This document shows, piece by piece, positions 53,876 to 64,000 of a DNA stretch of 64,000 nucleotides; position 1 is the first letter of the stretch, and every line of letters begins with the position of its first letter. The notes under the pieces are model-generated. The model was given only the letters and a program-made list of their open reading frames with translations, searched no databases and was not told the DNA's origin. Source of the DNA: Protonemura montana (lineage: Eukaryota > Arthropoda > Insecta > Plecoptera > Nemouridae); the NCBI GenBank assembly GCA_947568835.1, contig OX387604.1, positions 27,514,851-27,578,850 of the forward strand. Direction: 5' to 3'. The translations under genes and the position numbers were made by a program.

Positions 53876-55367
53876 GCAGTTGTTTTAATGATACTTCATG
53901 ATACTCTAGATACTTCAGCAACTCCCATGATGTTCCCACACACACACACCTGCAATCCTGTAATCTGGACACCATTTAGGACAGAATCGGATGAGAGGAC
54001 GCATTTTTCAAGCAATATCAATAACGAATGATAAAGAGAAGTTTACACTTGGTGAATCAGCAAGTATATTTTTGCAATCAACAGCTTACTTTAGTGTCAG
54101 ATACAAAATAAACCTAAGAACTTTCGAATTATTCTGCACAAATGTAATGAATGAGGAAAAGAATCAGATAAACATTTTGCATAAGTCATATAAAATTTCT
54201 GCGACACTGAAACAAATTTCTTGCCCGTAACGCGAAATAATTCTTAGCTGAGCGGCTGTTGGTGGTTGCGTGGGAAGCGAGGCTTGCCAACACAAAACAA
54301 ATGAAGTGCCAACGGCAAGACTCGTTCGTTAATACGATACCCATCCCGAAAACCACCGAACTTGGCTATTATTTCCGATTTCAATTCAACCCCTTCGATA
54401 GGTTAAGCAATTAACAAGCAACATAAGTAACAAATTTAATAAGCGAATGCTCAAATCAAATGAAAATAGTTGGGATGTGCGGGTTATTTGACAGCCTCAC
54501 AACATGCGTTCAAATGTCCAATAGTCCAAAACAATTGGTCCAAAAATACTTCGAATCAATGGCAAATAACACGTCTGTTAGAATAATTTGAGTTTGTGGC
54601 GCAATAATGGCAGATCAAGTTAAAAAATTGCCGTTGGGGAGTAATATAAGCCACTAAATTATCACATTTCTCATGCAAATCATGTTAAAATAATTAAAAA
54701 TTAAACATCGAGGCCATTCAAAATGGTTTGGCGTTTTTTGTGTTTTTACGCTTTTAGTGTTTGTTTGAAATCTAAATTCAATTCTGATGATTACTTCTGT
54801 AATCACAGAAATTGATTCTGATGTGAGAAATAAATCAGAGCAGCATATAAACTCCATTATTTTAACATATTCTTACAAAAACAATAATATATTTAACCAC
54901 CGATTGTTCATATTATTTTATAGACGATGCATCTTTCTGAAGTTTCATTAATTCAGTACTTCATAAAAAAGTAAATTGGGACTTCTTTTTTGCAAAATTT
55001 ACACATATTTTGTGACACTTAAAAAATACTTAGGACAGGTAAAAAAAAAAAGATTGTTCGATTTGATATTTTAACTTCTAGGAAATTAATATTCACCATT
55101 GATTCGCTTTCAAACCATTGACTTAAATTCAATTCGACACTCGATTCAATTAGAAAAACCACTCTTCGCACATCCCTAGAAAAGTCAAAAACTGAATACA
55201 TTCAAATAATAAGCAGTGACCAACGAACAAATCGTCTATAAAAATAAAAATATAAAGATGTTCATGGTGATATAAATAAATCTACCAAATAATGACCGCT
55301 GTTTCAATCTTGATCGAGTCTCTCTGAAGCCAGCGGCTCACGTTTCCAAACATCACCGAAAGATCGC
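53876..55367 (-). other. PATL1 3' flank / possible 3' UTR
   Basis: No coding motifs. The proximal part should contain the PATL1 3' UTR; no canonical minus-strand AATAAA was found within about 700 bp of the stop. Confidence 0.4.
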
Positions 55368-58300
55368 TTAACCGTCTTTGCCGGACACCAGAAGTGAATG
55401 CAGCTTGACGATGCTGGAGGTTTTCAGGTCGCTGAAGTTGCCAAGAAACACAGTCAGCGTTTCGAGTACGATTGGTTCAGCAGGAGTGTACACTTGCCTG
55501 CTGATCAACTGCACTACATCCAATAGTTCGCCAACAAACATCTGCCAGTCGCTGCTGGGGTCACTAGTCACCAGCGACCCAGCACGCATGAGTATTGCTG
55601 ACAGCGCAGAAACCCCAAACTGTCAACAGAAAACATTTCAATCAGCAAAAAGTTCAGTCACTGACTGCCAATTAGTAGAGCCAAGATTTTACGGTGTTAT
55701 GATTTCGATAATTTCGTGGTAAGCTTTTTGGATTTCGGTGTTATGGCGGTGTTATGGAAAAAGTACAGAATATCATGTTTATAGCAGATTTCAGACATAG
55801 GTGACGAAAAAAAGAAGATATGTGTTTTTAGCATTAGTTTTATCGAAATTTTAGTGCTAATTGTTTGAATTTTAGCGTTTATAGCTAAATAGAAAAAAGG
55901 GTTTTTGCAATTTACATTCGAAAGGAATGAAGATTTAGGGTAAGCACTGCGATCTCTAATAAAGAAGTTGTCAATAATAATAACAATAAAGCAAATATTT
56001 AGTGTAGGTCCTCAACATCGGTATTTGTTAGGGACTTGGAACAAAATTAATAGCACAAATAAATATTTTACATAAAAGCCACCATGAAATACATTGTATG
56101 GCAGCATGAGCGACACCTACTACTTGTTAAAACTTAACATTGAACAAGTTTCAATGGTAGCTTCCTTCATTCTTGTTCCTTTGTCAGTCAGCACAAGGTT
56201 TTATTGACTAAAAAACCTCTCTGCATCAACACTGTTCACTGGGGCCCAAATAGTTTGCTAAGTCAGAATTGCAAATGAGGGGTTTGAGATTTTTATGTCC
56301 ATTAGAATTTGAATTAGACCCACTGCCTGGTACTAACAACATACTTTGCAAGATTGCCTTTTTTCTCCCAGACAAGTCTGGTGTTCCAGGTTCCACACAT
56401 CAAAATAAATCCATCACTCACAAAGAGTTGCTTTGCTTGATCCTCAAAAGTCAAAGATTTATTACACCCCATTGAAATTTGAAATCCCAGCTAATCTGTA
56501 CCCACATTACTGATTGAACCCAACAGGCAGCCTGAATACATGTGGTGTCAATGCTCACATGGCAAGGAGGGGAAGATTCAGCCAACCAATGGCAATGTTT
56601 TCCTACAGCAAACAATTTGCCCCACTACTTCTACCCCCTAAGCTTAGGAATAATGACAGCATTTGATGAGAAACAGACCTGAATATGACAAATTCATGGA
56701 AATGTGTGTTTAGAGAGATAAAATAAACATTTTAAATTTTTTGCATGGAAATAAGTGGCTATTTCCCAAAATACACATACTTTAGTGAAATAGCATTATC
56801 TCTCAATTTAGCATAAAAACAAATGGATTATTTTGTTTGTTTATTTATTTTCGGTGAAATATGGTTTGATAAAAATGAAAAAAATATATATATAGATTAT
56901 CTGAAATTGAAGATAATTAGATGGGAAAAGGCTCATTTCGCGATGATTTCGCGGGAAATAGTTGATTTCGGTGTTATGGATGATTTTTCGTGAATTTCGC
57001 GTTATGTCGTGATGAGCTTCTTACATATTTGAGATGGGAATTCAATGAATCGCACTCATTTGTAAACAAAACAAGAGATAAGAACAATTCGCGATTTTGC
57101 GCATCACCATATAATCGTGGCTCTACCAATTAGGGATCAAAACTCATTTCAATCCAAGCTGTTGAATGTACTCATTCTAAAAAAGATAATTTCAAACTAG
57201 TGTATCATAAATATCTTTCATTATTTTGTAACTACAGCAATATTGAGTTACAGGTGCTATTTTTCAATAATTTACTTTCAAGTTAAAGCCATAAGATGGA
57301 ATAGCAGATAAAGCACGCACAGATACTCCCTTCTCCTTATGAAGCTAAACAACAGCATGATTTCTTACTGACACCTTCCGTAAGTAGAGTTCTCACTCCA
57401 TCACTACTTTTCCTACACTCGCGGATTTAAGAAGTGGTTACCTCCGACCCCAGAGCGGCCACCAGCGGCCCCTTGACAGCCGCGATGGCCGGCGGACACC
57501 GCAACGAGACTATCAATGCTGTCAGCAGATCCAGCGTTGCACCATCGAGCCAACGACGCAGGTACGGATAGAACCGCGGCAGGGCGCAATCAACGTCACG
57601 CCGAACTATCTGCGCCAAGTGTCGTGCAATCGAGCACCAAACAGCGGTGAGCGCTGGGTTGTGAGCGGCAACGTGCGGGAGCAGCCGCAGAATCAGGCTC
57701 TGAACCAGATTCCGAATGTTAGGTTAGGTTATGTGCATACAATGGTGACAATTTCTTTTACAATCATTCTGATGGACCACAGATGGGTCATTTATAATAT
57801 TACTAGAAAAATGTTGAAGGGATTTTGTTGGTTTTTTCTGGAATGTTGCAGCTAGGATTGCAAGCCAGCAAACCAGGGGATGTCACCAAAAATCCATCGC
57901 TTCGTTTCCCGGTTCAGGTGCACATTTTTCTAGCCTCGCTCCCCAGAGTCAAATCAATACCTTTGCATCAACAACTAATCTATTGGGTATCAGTTGGGTT
58001 TTCAAATTTTCTAACACCAAGATTGCCAAATTTCTATCGACATCCAATTCAGCTGAGCCTTAGCCTTTTTGCCAAATATTGCCTAATACTGCCTGATATT
58101 GCCTAATACTGCCTGATATTGCCTAATACTGCCTGATATTGCCTAATACTGCCTGATATTGCCTAATACTGCCTGATATTGCCTAATACTGCCTGATATT
58201 GCCTGATACTGCCTGATATTGCCTAATACTGCCTGATATTGCCAGTTGTCATAATTGAGTTGGGTTCTCCATCTTAGATTAATGATAACTTCAACCTGAA

Positions 58301-61300
58301 AGTCTTCATCAACTCCACAGTGACCAAGATATAGATTGTTATGTTGAATTCAATTATTCCCATTTATAAACAATGCTTCCAATCGAAAAGTTATCCATTT
58401 CTTTTCCTGCTTACTGACCAGAGCAACTAAGAATCCCACCGCGATCTTACCTTTCCCTTTCTGACGCACATCGCTGATTGCAGCCGATCTTCAGAAGTCA
58501 AGGTATTCAAGATCCGTTCAATGAGTGCTACCCGGTCAACTGAAGGGTCATGGGGTGCAGCCAGAGGGTTCGTCTGATCCTCAACTTGCATTAGAAGTAT
58601 GTATAACTGCAACAAAGCAACATTAGGATAACATTAGGATAACATTAGGATAAAATTAGGATAACATTACAAGTGGGCCACAACTTGCAAGTTTATCGTT
58701 GAAACAATCATTCTGGCAGAATACCTCAGGATAAAAACAAATATTGGCAACGACGCTTAGACGATTACATGGAAGTTGGAGCCGTAATATTGTTGGGACT
58801 CTCAGTTTGTGTAGGAATACAAAGTAGTTCACATGTAACTCGATGAGTTACATCGTTGTCGGCCATTTTAAGCCAAACAAAACAATAATACAACCTCATG
58901 TCTTCAACTTCACAAGATCTTCGTGATACACTCAATATAATTCTCCCATTCTTGAAATTATTATTACACTTACCTAATGTCTCACTGCTGGCTCAGCTGT
59001 TTTAACTGCTGGCTCAGCTGTTCTAACTGCTGGCTCAGCTGTTCTAACTGCTGGCTCAGCTGTTCTAACTGCTGGCTCAGCTGTTCTAACTGCTGGCTCA
59101 GCTGTTCTAACTGCTGGCTCAGCTGTTCTAACTGCTGGCTCAGCTGTTCTAACTGCTGGCTCAGCTGTTCTAACTGCTGGCTCAGCTGTTCTAACTGCTG
59201 GCTCAGCTGTTCTAACTGCTGGCTCAGCTGTTCTAACTGCTGGCTCAGCTGTTCTAACTGCTGGCTCAGCTGTTTTAACTGCTGGCTCAGCTGTTCTAAC
59301 TGCTGGCTCAGCTGTTCTAACTGCTGGCTCAGCTGTTCTAACTGCTGGCTCAGCTGTTTTAACTGCTGGCTCAGCTGTTCTAACTGCTGGCTCAGCTGTT
59401 CTAACTGCTGGCTCAGCTGTTCTAACTGCTGGCTCAGCTGTTTTAACTGCTGGCTCAGCTGTTCTAACTGCTGGCTCAGCTGTTTTAACTGCTGGCTCAC
59501 CTGTTCTAACTGCTGGCTCACCTGTTCTAACTGCAGCAGCAAGCGTTTTACTTTCCGCGAGTCCTTCTGCTGAGCACCGGGCTCGAATGACTCTTTCACT
59601 ATGTCCATGTCGATTATCTTGCGCGGAGCCGTGACAGAGCCACACTGCAGCTTGCCCAGCGAGTTCTCAAACTGTAACGGAGTGTAGACTCGGGGCTGTT
59701 GGCCTACACACATGGGGTAACAATCACTGTCTTTACTACCAACTTGGCAACACTTGCACAGAGACTTGAGAAATAATGTGTAGTACTTAAAATAGACCAT
59801 TAAATGAAACACATGTAACAATAAGACCCAAAATACCCCAGTCTTCTGGAGGTAGAAACCATTCAAATATTGACATCCAACATATTTGTTTGAGAGCAAG
59901 TCCGTATTGAGAGAGAGAAGTGTTTTTTGCTTGCAAGCAAGATGGTGTACTTTGTGGATAAGACAAGTACGATGTAGTATGAGTGATGAGACTCACCTAG
60001 CGAAGACTCGGGTCGATTATCACGAGGATTCCTGCCATTTCTTGAATCGGCTCGGTTTTGAGGCTTGCGGGACTGAAACACCTACAGACAAAAATGAAGC
60101 AACACAATGTAGCAACACAATGTAGCAACACAATGTAGCAACACAATGTAGCAACACAATGTTTAGAAGTTATGACAAGAGCAACGTCTAGGCTAAGCAA
60201 ACTCACTGTGAAATAAAAGTCGTCCTGGTAAGGAGTTCCTGTGTTGATCTGCAACATTTGAATGTTAAGTAGCCACTGGATCTCCCTGTTAGACATGAGT
60301 CCGTCGTATTCATCGCGGTGGTAGCCGTTGTCGTAGCCAGGACCTAGGCCAGGATGCCTTGGCATCGGCATCCGTTGAAACATCTGTCTCAGTCGCGGTT
60401 CCATCATCTGATGCCCGCTCATCTGCAAACACATCAGCGTCATTAACATCGTCATTCTGCTTGCAGCTCGATGTTGGACCTTTTCGATAACCACAAAAGC
60501 TGTTCCTGTGGCTTTTAAAGTGTAGTAAATTGTTTAAACTTCTTTAACAAATTAGGAGACCAGCTGAATGCCATTGGAAAGCAAATGGGTGATAACTGTC
60601 ACAGCCACAACCAGCATTTTGTTTCATCGAGATTATATTTGTGTCCTTAAAACACCTTGCTTTGTGCTAAAAATATAATTAATTCAATGTCTGTTACTCA
60701 CAGGGAAGTTGGGCATTCGAAAATTCATGTTGTTTCTGTGGTGCTGAAATTGCTGCATCATGGGGTGCGGAGGCATGAAGCGTAACGGGTTCCCTGAGAA
60801 AGATAGTATGAATATTAGTCCAAGGAATATGTATTATAGGAGACTTGCACAAGGGACTGGGGTACTTTCACCTTTGCCAATCAGATGTTACTTATATTGG
60901 AGTATTTTACTTTTACTATAATTATTTCCAGATATCTCTTATATGGCAGGATGTAGATGGTGTCACTATTCAACGGCTTACAAATACTTCGTGACTGAAT
61001 ATATTTTCAGGCTCTCGTCATCATTTAACATTGCAAAATTAATCATAAGGAAAATTGTAATTGTCAGTAATTATTATTGGAAAAATCATCAACAGACCTT
61101 CTTCGAAAGAGAAGGTAAGAGTCCTAAAAGACTGGCATATAAACTGGGGAAGAGGAAAGAAAAAACAAAACTTGCAAAGAAAAAAAAAGGGCAATTTCAG
61201 AAGATGTTGTTTAAATAGAATGAGCACAAGGAAGCTGCATTGCACTTTACCCAGCTTTAGCAAGGTGCATTTCCTCCTTTTCTCTAGTAATGGACTAAGA

Positions 61301-61809
61301 TTACATTAAGATTAGTCTAAGATAAGATGTAAAAGAGAATGCATTAATTGAATTATGATTGATAAGGTGCAATGAAGAAAGTTCAAGAGTGTTGTGGATT
61401 TAAAGTGGGCTACTGCATCATTGGAACAATGTTTACAACTGAGCAAATTACCTGGAGAATATGACATTCTAAAGATGATTTCATGAACGATGGTTGTACT
61501 TGTTCAAGTTAGCACATCATTATTCTTGACTTTGAAAAGGCTTATGGTAGGTTGTCAAAAAGTAAAGTTTGGGAATGTTTAGAGAAAAGAATCGTGAACA
61601 GTGGTTTGATTGATTATATCAGCATTTAAAAGCTCACCCATATGAGGTCGGTTAGGGTGTTGGCGGAAGTCCATCATCCCCGGTCCAGGTTGCATCTGAT
61701 TGGGGATCATGATCGGACCAAACGGCCCGTTGCGAATCTGCGGCCCATGCATGCCGTGAGGAAAGTCACCAGGGTGGACGCCATTCATCACGTTCCGTTC
61801 CTGGACACC
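55368..61809 (-). CDS. PATL1: PAT1 homolog (mRNA decapping factor), C-terminal eight exons
   Basis: Exons in transcription order: 61809-61638, 60793-60702, 60422-60207, 60072-59997, 59703-59522, 58606-58451, 57699-57442 and 55619-55368 (stop). All boundaries are GT-AG and all phases agree, giving 467 residues of the C-terminal part. Recognisable segments: a Pro/Met/Gly-rich region (IMIPNQMQPGPGMMDFRQHP), DEYDGLMSNREIQWLLNIQM with YQDDFYF, RVYTPLQFENSLGKLQ with APRKIIDMD, LEQ/LYILLMQVED across a junction, CVRKGK/SLILRLLPHV across the next, and RHLAQIVRRDVDCALPRFYP. These match the Pat1 mid-region and C-terminal helical Pat-C domain. Pat1 proteins bind Lsm1-7, DDX6 and decapping enzyme in P-bodies. 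N-terminal exons are beyond 61809 or outside the window. The exon at 59703-59522 ends in a splice-site minisatellite. Confidence 0.92.
58079..58243. repeat. 20-bp tandem repeat in PATL1 intron
   Basis: About eight copies of GCCTAATACTGCCTGATATT, itself a diverged dimer of a 10-bp unit. Confidence 0.95.
58616..58668. repeat. 11-bp tandem repeat next to PATL1 acceptor
   Basis: Nearly five copies of AACATTAGGAT, ending about 10 bp upstream (in transcription sense) of the acceptor of the exon 58606-58451, so it occupies the branch-point and polypyrimidine region. Confidence 0.9.
58985..59535 (-). repeat. 21-bp minisatellite derived from a PATL1 5' splice site
   Basis: About 26 copies; on the minus strand the unit is TTAGAACAGSTGAGCCAGCA plus G. 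The copy nearest the exon contains the exon end TTAGAACAG and the donor GTGAGC. The first two copies have GTGAGC (plus-strand GCTCAC at 59516-59521 and 59495-59500); all further copies have CTGAGC. A T/C variant (TTAAAACAG) is interspersed. The unit is a multiple of three and reads LSQQLEQ in the exon frame. Confidence 0.95.
59516..59521 (-). other. PATL1 5' splice site (proximal), with a duplicate 21 bp downstream
   Basis: CAG/GTGAGC. Using it joins LLLQLEQ directly to LYILLMQVED, which keeps the conserved spacing of PAT1 proteins. The identical donor at 59495-59500 would add seven in-frame residues (VSQQLEQ). Confidence 0.8.
60102..60163. repeat. 13-bp tandem repeat in PATL1 intron
   Basis: About five copies of GCAACACAATGTA, just upstream (in transcription sense) of the acceptor of the exon 60072-59997. 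Confidence 0.9.
61525..61600 (+). pseudogene. Short reverse-transcriptase remnant in PATL1 intron
   Basis: The plus strand reads FLDFEKAYGRLSKSKVWECL, matching the RT motif around the first catalytic Asp. The form DFEKAY-R suggests an RTE- or craniofacial-type LINE, different from the other elements here. Only about 75 bp is recognisable. Confidence 0.5.
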
Positions 61810-64000
61810 CTGCAGGCAAAACATGACCAATTCCAAACGTCAGCAAAAATTTGCAAAAGATAGCACATCACAATTTAAATGAAACGACTATTGTAATGTC
61901 GAATAGTCAAATCGAGAAGCTCTGGCAGGTTGAATCACCAGGTAACAAAAGGAAATAGTTCTAAAAGTATGGTAAAAGAATTAAGGAAGAGGAAAGAAGG
62001 AAACAACAAACCAAGTTATTAACAACCAATAGCGACATATGAGGATTTACAACGATTTGCCCGCTTCCAGTGAATCCAAGACTTCTCATCTGCTGCAATC
62101 AGCCAGAAATAACCCTGTAAACTGCATTTCCTTCATCATCTTTTCTAATTCATTTCCATGGCAGTTAGCAATTTTGTAATTTTTATGCAGAAGATACCAT
62201 CTCACCCATTTCTAATGGAAAGAGATAAAATCAATAATAAAAATAGGCAAATTATTGTGACTCACACCACCACCTGTTTGGCTAGTTTCAAGCTGATAAA
62301 CTTATTTTCTGATTCATTCCTCGAGTTATTTATTTCACCAGTTAGATTTATTAGCAACTGCTGATTACTGACACCAATTTCGAGAGTTGCAGTCTTCAAA
62401 ATAATTTAGTTATTCTGAGAGTAAACCAGACAGGTCAACCAGCTGTTGTGAAGATACCTCTTGTTTTATCTTTTGTTTCTTTAATCACTGTAATACATTT
62501 TCTATGTATTTTGAGTTCTCAAAAGAATATTCAAAATTAGCAATTTTTCAACAGCAAAAACAGTTTACTTTTTCTATATTCATTCAAGGATTTCTTATGG
62601 AATTATATTATGGGGTCATTCCATGTGAAATAGGACCACTTTAAATGAGTTTTGACCTTGACCGACTCAGAATTTCATGAAATTTGGCACACTTGTTCAG
62701 AATGTTGGTTTGAGTAAAAGTATTTTTTTGTTTGTTTTTTACTCGAAGAATTCAAAAGTTACAGGGGGTTGAAGTTCGGGTGTTTTCACCCCCCGCGCGC
62801 GTATCACCGTCACATTATATACTTTATCTCGGGCTGTATGACAGCTACAGAGTTCCAGGAGAGCTCATCTGAAAGCTAATTAAATTCTCTACTTGAATAT
62901 ATAATAATATGTTCCACTTGGTGGACAGCTAATTTACCTTGATTTTCTACATCTGCATTTTCAAAAAACGCCACTGGAAAAAACCCTCCCCTTTCATTTA
63001 CCTAAAAAAAATGTATTAATGTTGCCAACATATGAATGAATATTTGTGCCAAAATTCAGAGTTGGCCCTTCACAGGTTTTCAAGAAAAAAAATATCTTGT
63101 GTAAAAAAGATTTTTATCAGGCAGTTCCAGAGCATAGATCCTATACCCACAATGCATAACAGCTCAGGCTTTTATCAACATGGTGAGTAATGCTCATTTT
63201 ACATTTGATTGTGTTTGTTCCACTTTTCAATACACGTTTATTCTTGAAAGCACACTTTCATCAAGTGACATGTTGAAACTAGAAATGTGTGCAGAAGTCA
63301 AAAACTTATAATTTCTTGTCTGAACCTCACACTTGATAACCTTCATTAGTTTCTCTTCACATCTTGAAGAGTGTAGTAGTGAATTTATTGTCCACACCCT
63401 TAACATTTTTTGTATTTGTATATTTAAACAATGTGTTCAGTTGGACAGTTCTTGAAAGAAGAGTGTGAAGAACATATGCACATTATTGGCAACTTGGAAA
63501 GTGACAATCAGATTTTATTAGCATTGCGTTCAAAATGTGAAAATATTACATCAGTGTGCAGTTACATGAAAATACATTAAAATCCCCAACTTTGTTACTG
63601 CTTTCTTGGAAAAATCTTCATGCGAGTCATATTCGTCACAGAGGACACAAGTTTCAGCCACTTCTTGAAACTCTTGGTTGCATCACGGCGTTTTCTTTTT
63701 AAATATAATTTAGATTTACCTTTTAGTCTTTTCCTGTTGAGTGGAGATACACCAAATGCAGCTAAAGACTGGTTAACTAGTTTTAACGCAGAATCTGTTT
63801 CCACGAAAGGTTAGTCAGGTTCAGCAGATTTCGTTGGTGTCTAAATGGAAATGGTATTTTATTCTTTTTGCTTTTGTGGTAGTAGTTTCCGACAGGTCGA
63901 GCATAATTTCTTCCCAGGAATAAGTTCCACAATCTCCAGATATTTATTTCTGTATGTTAAATTAATTGATGTCAATCTTTTACCTCTGTGTGTGCCAGTG
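61810..64000. other. PATL1 upstream intron or flank; unassigned repeat
   Basis: No further PATL1 exon recognised. A block at 62610-63180 (GGGGTCATTCCATGTGAAAT, then AATTTGGCACACTTGTTCAG) looks like the end of a dispersed element. A 69-codon minus-strand ORF at 63595-63804 (basic; LNRKRLKGKSKLYLKRKRR) lies beyond it, without a domain I can name. Confidence 0.35.

Noticed and set aside
53739..54031. Small hydrophobic LCVVVV ORF, possible signal peptide protein
   Set aside because: It is a reading of an 18-bp minisatellite with no downstream domain.
58974..59899. Long LSQQLEQ, RTAEPAV and CNCWLSC ORFs across the PATL1 array
   Set aside because: All are readings of the 21-bp intronic minisatellite; PAT1 sequence continues correctly when the array is spliced out.

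Overview
The window looks like nuclear DNA of an invertebrate animal, most likely an arthropod (inference). It has spliced genes with GT-AG introns, a NIPA-type magnesium transporter gene, a PAT1-family mRNA-decapping gene, a secreted chymotrypsin-fold protease gene, several retrotransposon classes, short dispersed repeats and many minisatellites. No bacterial features (operons, ribosome binding sites, CRISPR) are present. Most of the bases are mobile or tandemly repeated.

Layout. 1-7.55 kb: a minus-strand Ty3/gypsy LTR retrotransposon (5' LTR, tRNA-Ala-type primer site, gag, protease, RT/RNase H/integrase, and a possible env-like ORF in the 3' position); its 3' LTR is not in the window. 7.55-10.8 kb: short repeats, including a foldback element and two 5S-rRNA-like fragments. 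10.8-14.86 kb: a minus-strand CR1/L2-like LINE whose 5' end abuts an exon of a plus-strand, intron-containing MULE-transposase-derived gene (about 14.86-17.63 kb) with one frame break and a GC-rich minisatellite tail. 20.0-26.7 kb: a nearly complete plus-strand I/Nimb-like LINE with an intact 1232-aa ORF2 (endonuclease, RT, RNase H) and a frame-broken ORF1. 26.7-29.9 kb: a second CR1-like LINE in which a 24-bp minisatellite sits where the endonuclease should be. 30.04-30.84 kb: a six-unit array of a roughly 150-bp repeat.

Host genes. A four-exon NIPA gene (359 aa, coding 31053-33460) is intact. After it come LINE and SINE-like fragments and a 3.5-kb satellite (41.74-45.27 kb, about 52-bp unit with a hairpin core). 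A seven-exon serine protease gene (275 aa, 46329-51175) has a TATA box, signal peptide, activation site, complete catalytic triad and polyadenylation signal. The minus-strand PATL1 gene occupies 55368-61809 (eight C-terminal exons, 467 aa, all phases consistent) and continues beyond the right edge or in unrecognised exons.

The most unusual structure is in the PATL1 gene: a 21-bp minisatellite of about 26 copies starts exactly at a 5' splice site and copies it. Only the two copies next to the exon keep the GT donor; the rest carry a G-to-C change. The other strong candidates are the MULE-derived gene with a 63-nt exon and a duplicated exon, and the minisatellite-chimeric LINE. All functions are read from motifs by eye; no searches were run.
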